Notes: a model not told the origin generated them from the letters alone. Positions 1 through 6,695 are shown, counted from the first letter of the stretch. The stretch: DNA of 8,071 nt from UBA5216 sp043743335 (GCA_043743335.1 JAYTWR010000153.1:1-8071); one strand, 5' to 3'. Numbers and translations: made by a program.

Positions 1-95
1 ACTTCTTGTCTATCTTCGTGGTCGCTTTCGCATTCGAACATACCCCCGCTGCGAGGGGAAATCGGCTCTTGATAGGGTTTTCGGTCAAGCACTAG

Positions 96-1055
96 TTACT
101 GATTCTCCTCCTGAAAAAATAACTGCACTTCGCGAAACAACTGCATGCGGTTTTTCTCGGTCGCCAGCACGTGCGTGGCTTCACCGATCACCACCATTTT
201 CTTGGACGGCGCATTCCCCAGCAGCGGAAACAACGTCTGCGCCATATACAGCGGCGTGTCAGCATCCCACTCACCTAGTATCAATAGCGTTGGCACACGA
301 ATATCAGCCGGGTTATAGCGGGGCTTGCCCACGTTAGCGTATTCGCGGCTATCGAGCACCACGCCGTTGGGTGCACGAAACGCGGGCGGGTTTTGTGTGG
401 CGGACCACGGGTCGGTCGCGAACGCGGCTTCAAGATAGGCCTCTAGCCAGCGGGCGGGCATCAATTCTTCCTGCTTGCCGGGCGGTAGCCCCGTGCCACG
501 ACGTTTTTTCACCGCCGCCGCGGTGACCATGCGATACGCGCCCAGCGGGCCACCCGCGTCGGTCAACGATGCGCCCGTCGTGCGCAGCCAGCCCGGTGCG
601 TAGAGTGCGAGACGGTGCACCTTGGCGTTGTGCTGCGTGGTGTACACCGGCATGATGGTGGCGCCCCACGAGTGCCCGAGCAGGCTGACTTTCTCCACGC
701 CGCGCCGCTGACGAATGAAATCCACCGCAGCGCCGACATCGCGCACGGCGGTATCGGTGCGCACGATGGGCGCATTGTTCATCGGCGGCTCATCCATCTC
801 ACGCGGACGTGTCGAACGGCCGTAGCCGCGCACGCTGACAAAATAAACGTCGTTGCCCTGCCGTGCCATCCATTCCATCCACGACAGGCCATCAAGGCTC
901 AAATCAAAGCTCGTTTCCGGCGAGCCCGTTGCGCCGTGCACAAACAAAATAATATTGTCGGGCGTGAAGCGCGTGAGATTCGCCGGGCGCTTGTTGCGCA
1001 CATGCAGTTGTACGCCAGCATCAGCGGCGGGCACCATGAAATCTTCGGTAATCAA
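96..1055 (-). CDS. alpha/beta hydrolase, probable TTG start
   Basis: Predicted cytoplasmic serine hydrolase of the alpha/beta fold, 319 residues from the chosen start. Visible motifs: oxyanion-side HGATG at residues 40-44, the segment RGYGRS at 76-81, the nucleophile elbow GHSWGA at 127-132 (Ser129), the acid in GEWDAD (Asp264 or Asp266) and the catalytic His295 in EATHV. The triad is therefore complete. The frame stays open upstream to 1187, inside the preceding gene, but that N-terminal stretch is Arg/Trp-rich and unlike the family. A TTG at 1053-1055 lies 9 nt after AGGAG, and related proteins (from memory) begin near ELITEDFMVPAAD. The ATG at 1035-1037 is the alternative start (313 residues) but has a weak ribosome site. 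It is last in the minus-strand string, about 40 bp after the MmgE/PrpD gene. Substrate unknown; an ester, lactone or meta-cleavage-product (C-C) hydrolase would fit the neighbours. Family call sure, start moderately sure. Confidence 0.88.
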   Translation of the reverse strand: MITEDFMVPAADAGVQLHVRNKRPANLTRFTPDNIILFVHGATGSPETSFDLSLDGLSWMEWMARQGNDVYFVSVRGYGRSTRPREMDEPPMNNAPIVRTDTAVRDVGAAVDFIRQRRGVEKVSLLGHSWGATIMPVYTTQHNAKVHRLALYAPGWLRTTGASLTDAGGPLGAYRMVTAAAVKKRRGTGLPPGKQEELMPARWLEAYLEAAFATDPWSATQNPPAFRAPNGVVLDSREYANVGKPRYNPADIRVPTLLILGEWDADTPLYMAQTLFPLLGNAPSKKMVVIGEATHVLATEKNRMQLFREVQLFFQEENQ

Positions 1056-1064
1056 TTCAACGAA

Positions 1065-1069
1065 CTCCT
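1065..1069 (-). promoter_or_regulatory. Shine-Dalgarno site deciding the hydrolase start
   Basis: AGGAG on the minus strand, followed by a 9-nt spacer and a TTG at 1053-1055. It lies in the gap after the MmgE/PrpD stop (1096-1098). It is the only good ribosome site near the beginning of the alpha/beta hydrolase and favours TTG over the ATG 18 bp downstream. Confidence 0.55.
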
Positions 1070-1095
1070 GTTTGGGTGCCTGCGCGCAGCCTGCG

Positions 1096-2481
1096 TCAAC
1101 CCACCAACGCCGCTTCCAGCGCCCGCGCGCTGATGGCATCGGCACGCAACACCGTATCACATACCGCTGTCGCACGCTCCGGCGCAATCGCCATCTGCGC
1201 GTTGCTCTGATACTTCACTACGACATCCTCGCGGACAATGGGCTGGTCGGCAGCGCCGCGATTGATGTGTTCACGATGGCGCAGCTCGCGACCGTCGTTC
1301 AGCGTAATGACCACCTCGCCGGAAAAATATTTCGGGTATTCGGCATTCGGATCGGCCTCGTAAGTCACCTTGTCGCCCAGCGCCAGAATTTCAGCGTCGT
1401 TATAAACCGCCGTCTCCATTTCTGCGAGACCCAATTTCCCGCGCAACAGGCTCGTTGCCACCGCGTGATAAATGCTGAACTGTGCGGCGTAGCTCGACAC
1501 CGGGCGTCGGCGTTTGTCGGCGGGCTCGCACACAATGGGTATGGCCTGTGCGGGTAGCAGCGCGCGGATGGCTTTCACGTCGACGGCGCGGATCGCGTGC
1601 GCCTTGCCCAGCGCCATCGCGGCGTCCGCGCAGGCGTGCACTAAGTGGCAGGCAGGAATCGGCTTGATAGCCACGCGCGCGGCCTCCCACACGACGCCCA
1701 AATCCTTGATTCCCAATGATAAATCACAATTTTTGTACTGACTGCCGGTGAGCGTGCGGTAGACGTTGTATTCGCCTTCATACACCTGGCGCGGCCCGAC
1801 GAAACCGCCGCGCGCCATCGCTGCTGCTGTGATGCCCGCCGCTGCACCCCAACCCGGATGCAAGCGTTTGGTCCACGCGCCTTCTTGGCTGTACTGACGG
1901 CTGCTCGCGGCTGCGGTGCTCAACGCATTGCCCTGCGCCATCACCAATTGCGCCGCGCTAAGGCACATCAACTTGCCGGCAATCAGCGAACTCGCGAAGG
2001 CCGCAATCGTGCCGGTAGGGTGCAGGCCGTTCAGATGCAGCCCGCCCTTGGCCACCATGCCGATGCGCGCAATACATTCCAGCCCGGCAATATAGGCCGT
2101 CATCAAATCACGCCCCGACGCATCAACCTCCGCCGCCATACCGAGCGCGCACGAAAAACAGCTCGCACTCGCGTGTACTACGCCTTCGAGATGCGTATCG
2201 TCGTAGTCAAGGCCGTGTATCAGCACGCCGTTCATCACCGCTGCATCGCGCAGCGCGAGCTTGGCGGGCATGCCGATCACCGCGCGCTCGCCTTTGCCGA
2301 AGAACGACACGCCCGCCAAGGCCTTGTCAGCGAACTCGAATGTCGTCGAAGCGAATGCGATGCCGGTAGCGTCGAGCATCAAATCCTTGGCGCGCTCGCG
2401 CACTGCGGCGGGGATGTCTTCAAAGCGCATGGCATGCACGAACTGCGCCAGCGTTTCCGACATGGTGAGCATGGAGGGCAT
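1096..2481 (-). CDS. MmgE/PrpD family protein (2-methylcitrate dehydratase / cis-aconitate decarboxylase superfamily)
   Basis: A 461-residue protein, the usual length for MmgE/PrpD. Members dehydrate 2-methylcitrate, decarboxylate cis-aconitate or epimerise iminodisuccinate; all act on small di- and tricarboxylates in the cytoplasm. Hallmarks: HGLDYDDTH at 89-97, a second His at 103, GLHPTG at 152-157 (His154), KRLHPGW at 205-211 (Lys205), and KPIPACHLVH at 273-282 (Lys273, His279). By-eye comparison with remembered active-site positions of human cis-aconitate decarboxylase (Asp93, His103, His159, Lys207, Lys272, His277) suggests the catalytic set is retained. The first ATG is 6 bp past the BUG-1 stop, with GTGGA as a weak ribosome site; Met4 and Met7 are alternatives. 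MmgE/PrpD genes often sit beside TctC-type receptors in betaproteobacteria, which fits a di- or tricarboxylate substrate. No prpB, prpC or acnD is present in the window, so a methylcitrate-cycle prpD is unlikely. Reaction unassigned. Confidence 0.92.
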   Translation of the reverse strand: MPSMLTMSETLAQFVHAMRFEDIPAAVRERAKDLMLDATGIAFASTTFEFADKALAGVSFFGKGERAVIGMPAKLALRDAAVMNGVLIHGLDYDDTHLEGVVHASASCFSCALGMAAEVDASGRDLMTAYIAGLECIARIGMVAKGGLHLNGLHPTGTIAAFASSLIAGKLMCLSAAQLVMAQGNALSTAAASSRQYSQEGAWTKRLHPGWGAAAGITAAAMARGGFVGPRQVYEGEYNVYRTLTGSQYKNCDLSLGIKDLGVVWEAARVAIKPIPACHLVHACADAAMALGKAHAIRAVDVKAIRALLPAQAIPIVCEPADKRRRPVSSYAAQFSIYHAVATSLLRGKLGLAEMETAVYNDAEILALGDKVTYEADPNAEYPKYFSGEVVITLNDGRELRHREHINRGAADQPIVREDVVVKYQSNAQMAIAPERATAVCDTVLRADAISARALEAALVG

Positions 2482-2487
2482 CGCCGA

Positions 2488-3468
2488 TTAATCCACTTTG
2501 GCACCGGACTGTTTAATCACCTGTGCCCATTTCGCAATTTCAGCGCGCGTGAACGCGGCAAACTCAGCGGGCGTTGAAGGCTGCGCATCCAAACCTTGCA
2601 TGCCGAGTTGCTCTTTGATGTCGTTGGCGCTCAGCACACTGACAATATCGCGATTCAAGCGCGCGATGATCGCAGCCGGCGTGCGCGCGGGCACGTAAAT
2701 GCCCTGCCAAATGCTCGCATCAAAGCCGGGCAAGCCAGACTCGGCGATGGTCGGCAAACCCGGCGCGGCCACCGATCGGGCAGCGGTCGAAATCGCCAGC
2801 CCGCGCACTCGCCCTGCCTGCATGTGGCCCAGCGCCGTGGCCGTTGAATTGAACGACATTTGGATTTGCCCGGCGATCAAATCCGTTGTGGCCTGTGCCA
2901 CGCCTTTGTACGCCACGTGCGTGAGTTGCACACCGGCCATGGACTTAAACAACTCGGTGATCACATGCGCAGAACTACCACTGCCGCCGGTGGCGTAATT
3001 CAGTTTGTTCGGCTGCGCTTTGGCCAGCGCAATAAAGTCTTTCAGCGTTTTCACCGGCAGCGCCGCCGGCACGATCAAGATCATGGGTGCCGACGTAGTG
3101 CGCGTGACCGGCGCGAAGTCACGCAGAATGTCGTAGCCAAGCTTGGCATACAGGCTCATATTGATCACATGCGTGTTGGTGCCGAGCATGAAGGTGTAGC
3201 CGTCGGGTGCCGCGCGTGCGGCTAACGCCGCGCCGATGTTGCCGCCTGCGCCGCCACGATTGTCGATCACGATTTGTTGTCCGAGCGGTGTCACCAACTT
3301 TTGCGCGATGACGCGCGCGACGATGTCACCGTTACCGCCCGCCGCATACGGCACCAGAAAGCGCAGCGGGCGATCGGGGTAGCCCTGCGCGCTAGGCTGC
3401 GCAACAGCCACGCCGGACACGCCCACAGCACTCGTCAGCAGCATCCAAAAATAATTGTTTAAAATCAA
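2488..3468 (-). CDS. TctC/BUG family tripartite tricarboxylate transporter substrate-binding protein (BUG-1)
   Basis: Periplasmic receptor of the BUG family (TTT systems), 326 residues from a TTG at 3466-3468. After a hydrophobic leader with a likely cleavage site AVA|Q (residues 21-24) come the family blocks: YPDRPLRFLVPY (30-41), the ligand loop AGGNGD (43-48), NRGGAGG (70-76) and APDGYTFML (87-95). The C-terminal half is typical, with a segment like LPTIAESGLPGFD. The bound ligand is probably a carboxylate, held by the AGGxxD loop. The leader has no Lys or Arg in its n-region, whether started at TTG 3468 or at ATG 3442-3444, and neither start has a clear ribosome site; a stop codon directly before the TTG excludes a longer form. 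The start is therefore uncertain or the 5' end has eroded. It lies between the GST and MmgE/PrpD genes with gaps of 13 and 6 bp, so co-transcription is likely. No TctA/TctB gene is nearby; it may share membrane subunits encoded elsewhere. Confidence 0.9.
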   Translation of the reverse strand: MILNNYFWMLLTSAVGVSGVAVAQPSAQGYPDRPLRFLVPYAAGGNGDIVARVIAQKLVTPLGQQIVIDNRGGAGGNIGAALAARAAPDGYTFMLGTNTHVINMSLYAKLGYDILRDFAPVTRTTSAPMILIVPAALPVKTLKDFIALAKAQPNKLNYATGGSGSSAHVITELFKSMAGVQLTHVAYKGVAQATTDLIAGQIQMSFNSTATALGHMQAGRVRGLAISTAARSVAAPGLPTIAESGLPGFDASIWQGIYVPARTPAAIIARLNRDIVSVLSANDIKEQLGMQGLDAQPSTPAEFAAFTRAEIAKWAQVIKQSGAKVD

Positions 3469-3471
3469 TTA
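3452..3471. repeat. short AT-rich inverted repeat at the BUG-1 start
   Basis: TAATTG at 3452-3457 and its exact reverse complement CAATTA at 3466-3471 are separated by 8 A/T bases. The repeat overlaps the candidate TTG start of BUG-1 and is clearly more AT-rich than its surroundings. It could be a weak operator or RNA hairpin masking the start, or chance in AT-rich DNA. Nothing in the window names a factor that would bind it. Confidence 0.3.
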
Positions 3472-3481
3472 CTTACAGTAG

Positions 3482-4090
3482 CTATGCGGGCACGGTGCTG
3501 GCAAACGATGGGCGTGCAAACAGCTTGTCGGCGTACCGCTTCAGGCCCGGATAGGTGCCGCGCCAATCAAGCTGTTTGAACGCGCGATCCAGATAGCCCA
3601 GCGCCATGCCGATGCAGATATCGCCCAAACCAAACGCGTTGCCGTAACAAAATTCGTTGGCGCCGATGTCGCGCTCGGCCATCGCCAATCCGTGCTGAAT
3701 TTTTTTGAGCTGCTTTTGATACCAATCGGCGTTCGCATCACACGTCGCCGAATAGCGCGAGTCATGCGTGAGCGCGACGATGGCATCAACGATGCCGTCG
3801 CCGAGCGCCTCCCATTGTTTGACGGCGATGCGCGCATTAAATTCGGCGGGAATCAATTTTGCGCCGCTGCCGATGCCGTCAAAATACTCAACGATCACCG
3901 ACGAATCCATCATGCCTTTGCCGTCGTCCATCACCACCACCGGCACTTTGCCGAGCGGATTATATTTAGGCACCTGCGAACCGGGGTTGGATGGCCGGTC
4001 AGCGACAAACTCGCAATTGACGTTTTTCTCGATCAACGCAATGCGCGCCTTGCGTGCATACGGGCTGCCGGGGGAACCCAATAGTTTCAT
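3482..4090 (-). CDS. glutathione S-transferase family protein
   Basis: A 202-residue cytoplasmic GST-fold protein. The N-terminal thioredoxin-like domain (about 1-78) shows SPGSPYARKARIAL (6-19), NPLGKVPV (44-51) with the cis-proline Pro50, and DSSVI (62-66), the motif that holds the gamma-glutamyl part of glutathione. A helical C-terminal domain follows, with the helix-capping segment GLGDICIGMALGYLDRAF. Ser6 or Ser9 sits where the catalytic Ser/Cys is found in bacterial GSTs. Such enzymes conjugate, dehalogenate, isomerise or reductively cleave electrophilic intermediates; maleylpyruvate or maleylacetoacetate isomerase-like roles occur in aromatic pathways, but the motifs here do not identify one. 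The ATG at 4090 follows AAGGGA with a 6-nt spacer, so the start is sound. It is the first gene of the minus-strand string, divergent from BUG-2 across 54 bp. Length is normal and no damage is seen. Confidence 0.9.
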   Translation of the reverse strand: MKLLGSPGSPYARKARIALIEKNVNCEFVADRPSNPGSQVPKYNPLGKVPVVVMDDGKGMMDSSVIVEYFDGIGSGAKLIPAEFNARIAVKQWEALGDGIVDAIVALTHDSRYSATCDANADWYQKQLKKIQHGLAMAERDIGANEFCYGNAFGLGDICIGMALGYLDRAFKQLDWRGTYPGLKRYADKLFARPSFASTVPA

Positions 4091-4144
4091 GCTTTATCCC
4101 TTATCCTTTGGAGAACATTTTTAACAGACGGCCAATAGTATAAG
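4091..4144. promoter_or_regulatory. divergent intergenic control region
   Basis: This 54-bp gap separates the divergent GST and BUG-2 start codons, so promoters for both strings must lie here or reach into the coding starts. TATACT on the minus strand (4137-4142) matches a sigma70 -10 box at 5 of 6 bases and TAGTAT on the plus strand (4136-4141) at 4 of 6; they overlap. No convincing -35 was found for either. TTATCC is directly repeated at 4094-4099 and 4101-4106; on the minus strand this doubles as the GST ribosome site (AAGGGA, 4097-4102). No clear ribosome site precedes BUG-2. The promoter role is inferred from position; the elements are weak. Confidence 0.4.
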
Positions 4145-5149
4145 ATGACTTGCATGAACACCGTGAACAATCGTCGCGAAAGCCGCGCAGCTTTACATTT
4201 TCCAAGGGCGGCAATCGTGATGTCGGCTACGCTGGCGGCGAGCACTGCCGTGGCGCAAAGCTACCCCGCCAAGACCGTGCGCATCATTCTGCCGTATCTG
4301 GGCAGCACGGAATTCGCCGGGCGCTGGATCGCTGCCAAACTCGCACCCGCGTTAGGCCAACAGGTCGTTGTCGATCCACGGCCGGGTGCAGGCGGCAAGA
4401 TCGGTCACGAGCTCGCGGCCAAAGCGCCGCCCGATGGTTACACGCTAATGTTGGCAGCACCCCCGCTGGTGATTAATCCGCATTTGTATCCCAAGCCGGG
4501 GCACGACACGCTGCGCGATTACGCGCCTATCGCCATGCTCGGCACCGTACCGTCGGTGCTGGCGGTGCATCCCTCGGTGCCTGCTGGCAGTGTGCGCGAG
4601 CTGGTGCAACTGGCGCGCGCGCATCCCGGCAAGCTGACGTATGGCTCCGGCGCGCCGGGTTCGCCCAGCCATTTGGCGGGCGAGTTGTTGAAGTCCTTGA
4701 GCAAAACCAACATTCTGCTGGTGCCGTATAAAGGCGCGAGTTTCGCGCTAATCGGCGCCATGAGCGGCGAAGTGGATGTCGTGATTCCCGCGGCGTCTGC
4801 CGTCGAGCCGTACGTTAAAGATAAACGCATGCGTGCGCTGGCGGTGCTGAACACCAAGCCCGTCAAATCGCTGCATGGCGTGCCCACCGCCGCCGAAGCC
4901 GGCATGCCGCAACTGCTGATCGTCAACTGGTTTGTACTCGCAGCGCCCGCAGGTACGCCACGTGCCATTCTCGAGCGCCTCAACAACGAAGTGAACAAAG
5001 TCATGCAAACGCCCGAGACGCAGCAGCATTTTGCCGCACTCGGCGGTGAGGTGGCCGTCACCACACCCGAACAAGCCGGCGCGTTTGTGCGCGGCGAATA
5101 CGAGCGCTGGGGCAAGGTCATACGCGACGCGAACATCAAGGCTGAGTAG
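4145..5149 (+). CDS. TctC/BUG family substrate-binding protein with altered ligand loop (BUG-2)
   Basis: Second periplasmic BUG-type receptor, 334 residues. It has a proper secretion signal: basic n-region (Arg10, Arg11, Arg14, Arg21), hydrophobic core, and a probable cleavage site AVA|Q at 35-38, followed by SYPAKTVRIILPY (39-51). DPRPGAGGKIG (77-87) and APPDGYTLML (94-103) are family signatures, and the C-terminal half (VPTAAEAGMP, APAGTPRAILERLNNEV) is typical. The glycine-rich ligand loop after the first strand, usually AGGxxD, is replaced by LGSTEF (52-57), so binding chemistry probably differs from BUG-1. The first ATG is at 4145 and Met4 (4154) is the alternative; neither has a clear ribosome site, and a TAG at 4136-4138 blocks any longer form. 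It is first in the plus-strand string, 61 bp before the amidohydrolase. Membrane subunits are absent here. Family certain; ligand unknown. Confidence 0.92.
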   Translation: MTCMNTVNNRRESRAALHFPRAAIVMSATLAASTAVAQSYPAKTVRIILPYLGSTEFAGRWIAAKLAPALGQQVVVDPRPGAGGKIGHELAAKAPPDGYTLMLAAPPLVINPHLYPKPGHDTLRDYAPIAMLGTVPSVLAVHPSVPAGSVRELVQLARAHPGKLTYGSGAPGSPSHLAGELLKSLSKTNILLVPYKGASFALIGAMSGEVDVVIPAASAVEPYVKDKRMRALAVLNTKPVKSLHGVPTAAEAGMPQLLIVNWFVLAAPAGTPRAILERLNNEVNKVMQTPETQQHFAALGGEVAVTTPEQAGAFVRGEYERWGKVIRDANIKAE

Positions 5150-5198
5150 GCATAAACTGCGCAATCCGTGTCCGATTAAAATGCCATGCTGTTTATCG

Positions 5199-5204
5199 AA
5201 GGAG
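5199..5204 (+). promoter_or_regulatory. ribosome binding site of the amidohydrolase
   Basis: AAGGAG followed by a 6-nt spacer and ATG at 5211. It settles the start at 5211 even though the frame is open back to 5031 inside the BUG-2 gene; the residues encoded upstream do not resemble the family. Confidence 0.8.
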
Positions 5205-5210
5205 CCACAC

Positions 5211-6089
5211 ATGCTAACCATTGATTGCCAAGTTCATCCTTTTCTTGCCAATACCCCGCAACGCCCGTGGGCTAATCCGCATGACGACGGACGCAAGCAC
5301 GTGACCGCCGACGAAATGGTGATGGCCATGGACGCAGTTGGCGTGGATGGCGCGATCGCGGTTTCGCCCCGAGGCATGTATGCCTTTGATCCGAGCTACG
5401 CGGTAGACGTGCAGCGTGCGTATCCCGACCGCTTCGCCATCGTAAGGCCGTGCGATCCGGAAAATCCGGCCGTGGGCGAAACCATTGTGGAATGGAAACG
5501 AACCGCCGGTGCCGTGGCCGTGCGCCTGATGCTGGGCTCGCACCTCGGCCTCAACGCGGCCATGTCCGGCATTGACATCATCGCCAAAGAGGCCGCACGG
5601 CAGGGCTTGCCGGTTAATTTTCAGTGCGGCGGCAATCTGGATGCGGCCATGGCGCTGATCGACCGCCACCCGGAAACGCGCTTTGTGCTCGACCACCTGG
5701 GCATGTACCAGCCACGTAAAATGCCCGCCACGGCCGAGGCCTGGGTTGACCTGCCCAAAGTACTGGCGCTCGCCAAACGGCCCAATGCCGTGATTAAGGT
5801 GAGCGGTGCCTGCACCCTGTCAACCCAGCCGTATCCGCATGACGACCTCTGGGACAATCTGCTGCGCGTGTTCGATGCGTGGGGCTTCGACCGCTGCCTG
5901 TGGGGCACGGACTGGACGCGCACCTACCCGCTTTTTCCGTATATCAACGGGGTGGATCCGTTTCGCCTCACCAAGCGCTTAAGCGAGAGCGACAAGGTCA
6001 AGCTCATGGGCGAAACCTGCGCCAAGGTTTACGGCTGGAGGCCGAAGAGCAGCTTAACGCAACGGCACCCCAAGGGGCGGGGCGAATAG
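5211..6089 (+). CDS. amidohydrolase family 2 protein (TIM-barrel hydrolase, lactonase-like)
   Basis: A 292-residue cytoplasmic hydrolase of the Amidohydro_2 family, which includes 2-pyrone-4,6-dicarboxylate lactonase (LigI) and the decarboxylases related to ACMSD. Motifs: IDCQVHPF at 4-11, with Gln7 in place of the first His of the usual HxH; VDGAIAVSP (45-53); VRLML (104-108); NFQCGGN (136-142); VLDHLG (159-164, His162); VIKVSGA (194-200); GFDRCLWGTDWTRTYP (225-240, Asp234 as likely catalytic acid). QVH in this position occurs, from memory, in a whole branch of the family, so the protein need not be inactive; such a site may be metal-free, as in LigI. Residues 277-292 form a basic tail beyond the usual end near AKVYGW. 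It sits between BUG-2 and the VOC gene, 32 bp from the latter. Hydrolysis of a lactone or cyclic intermediate is the best guess, not proven. Confidence 0.9.
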   Translation: MLTIDCQVHPFLANTPQRPWANPHDDGRKHVTADEMVMAMDAVGVDGAIAVSPRGMYAFDPSYAVDVQRAYPDRFAIVRPCDPENPAVGETIVEWKRTAGAVAVRLMLGSHLGLNAAMSGIDIIAKEAARQGLPVNFQCGGNLDAAMALIDRHPETRFVLDHLGMYQPRKMPATAEAWVDLPKVLALAKRPNAVIKVSGACTLSTQPYPHDDLWDNLLRVFDAWGFDRCLWGTDWTRTYPLFPYINGVDPFRLTKRLSESDKVKLMGETCAKVYGWRPKSSLTQRHPKGRGE

Positions 6090-6108
6090 CGCCGGTTAGT
6101 CATTCAAG

Positions 6109-6114
6109 AGGAGG
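6109..6114 (+). promoter_or_regulatory. strong ribosome binding site of the VOC gene
   Basis: AGGAGG (extending to AGGAGGTGA) with a 7-nt spacer before ATG at 6122. This is the strongest Shine-Dalgarno site in the window and fixes the start, although the frame is open back to 5879 within the amidohydrolase gene. It suggests high translation of this enzyme relative to its neighbours. Confidence 0.85.
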
Positions 6115-6121
6115 TGACATT

Positions 6122-6658
6122 ATGGCAATTCAGAAACTGGGACACGTCGGCATTTGGGCGAAAGACTTCGAAAACATGCGTGACTTCTATGCGAAAGTCC
6201 TCGGCCTGCACATCAGCGACCAATCGGCCAACGCGGCGTTCATGTCGTCTGATCCCGCGCGCGAGCATCACGAGCTGGTCGTGTTCCGCGCGACGCAGCC
6301 TGGGCAGCACACCAGCGTTCAGCAGGTGTCTTTTAGTTGCGAAAAGCTGGAAGACGTTATCGGCTACTACAAACGCTTCAAGGAAAATGATGTCAAATTC
6401 TCTCGCATTACGTCGCATGGCAACGCGGTTGGGCTCTACTTTTACGACCCCGAAGGCAATCATCTCGAGGTGTACTGGACCACGCCATTCGCGGCGCGTC
6501 AGCCTTATGGTGTCGCCATCGACATCAATCGCCCAGTCGATGAAATTCTGGCAGACATCGCAGCCGACGTGAAAATCCACGGCGCGACCGGTCACGCCGA
6601 TCCACAGTCATACGTGAAACAGCGCGAGCAGTTTCAGCGCGACGGCATACGTCACTAA
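6122..6658 (+). CDS. VOC family protein, extradiol dioxygenase-like
   Basis: A 178-residue protein with the vicinal oxygen chelate (glyoxalase/bleomycin resistance/dioxygenase) fold. Two paired beta-alpha-beta-beta-beta modules are visible: GHVGIWAKDFENMRDFYAKV (7-26) opens the first and VQQVSFSC (66-73) the second. Probable metal ligands are His8, His49 or His50 (EHHELVVF) and Glu116 in GNHLEVYW (112-119). The run SHGNAVGLYFYDPEGN (98-113) is characteristic of dioxygenase-type members. About 55 residues follow the fold (from Thr120), with a possible helix in the PVDEILADIAADVK segment. Classical type I extradiol dioxygenases have two such domains and about 290-300 residues; this is a one-domain form. 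Metal-dependent ring cleavage is plausible, but isomerase, epimerase or resistance roles share the fold. Neighbours: amidohydrolase 32 bp upstream, LLM gene 37 bp downstream. Confidence 0.88.
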   Translation: MAIQKLGHVGIWAKDFENMRDFYAKVLGLHISDQSANAAFMSSDPAREHHELVVFRATQPGQHTSVQQVSFSCEKLEDVIGYYKRFKENDVKFSRITSHGNAVGLYFYDPEGNHLEVYWTTPFAARQPYGVAIDINRPVDEILADIAADVKIHGATGHADPQSYVKQREQFQRDGIRH

Positions 6659-6695
6659 ACCGCACCCGAACCGCCTAGCCAGACGGAGAACACAC

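Noticed and set aside
46..58. Short C-run/G-run pairing near the left edge as a terminator for the hydrolase string.
   Set aside because: Only about four G-C pairs and no following T-run on either strand; too weak to call.
1..95. Possible end or start of another gene at the left edge.
   Set aside because: A plus-strand frame is open to a TAG at 93-95 with a hydrophobic stretch (FLSIFVVAFAF), and two minus-strand frames are also open with possible GTG, TTG or ATG starts after the hydrolase. Ninety-five bases cannot decide between them, and none resembles a known family.
1858..2577. Long plus-strand open frame (239 codons) antisense to the MmgE/PrpD gene.
   Set aside because: It is an antisense shadow of a high-GC coding region; its Arg/His-rich composition is typical of such shadows and it has no family features or ribosome site.
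4519..5139. Minus-strand open frame of 206 codons antisense to BUG-2.
   Set aside because: BUG-2 on the plus strand is an unmistakable full-length family member; the antisense product is Ser/Thr/Ala-rich without recognisable domains.
5031..5210. Upstream extension of the amidohydrolase frame into BUG-2 (60 extra residues).
   Set aside because: The AAGGAG site and ATG at 5211 begin exactly at the family N-terminus; the extra residues are BUG-2 codons read in another frame.
5211..5237. QVH instead of HxH in the amidohydrolase as a sign of an inactive enzyme.
   Set aside because: From memory, QVH at this place is shared by a branch of Amidohydro_2 proteins, so it is probably a subfamily trait rather than damage.
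5879..6121. Upstream extension of the VOC frame into the amidohydrolase gene (81 extra residues), which could look like a fusion.
   Set aside because: A strong AGGAGG site precedes ATG 6122 and the fold begins right after it; the extension is out-of-frame amidohydrolase sequence.
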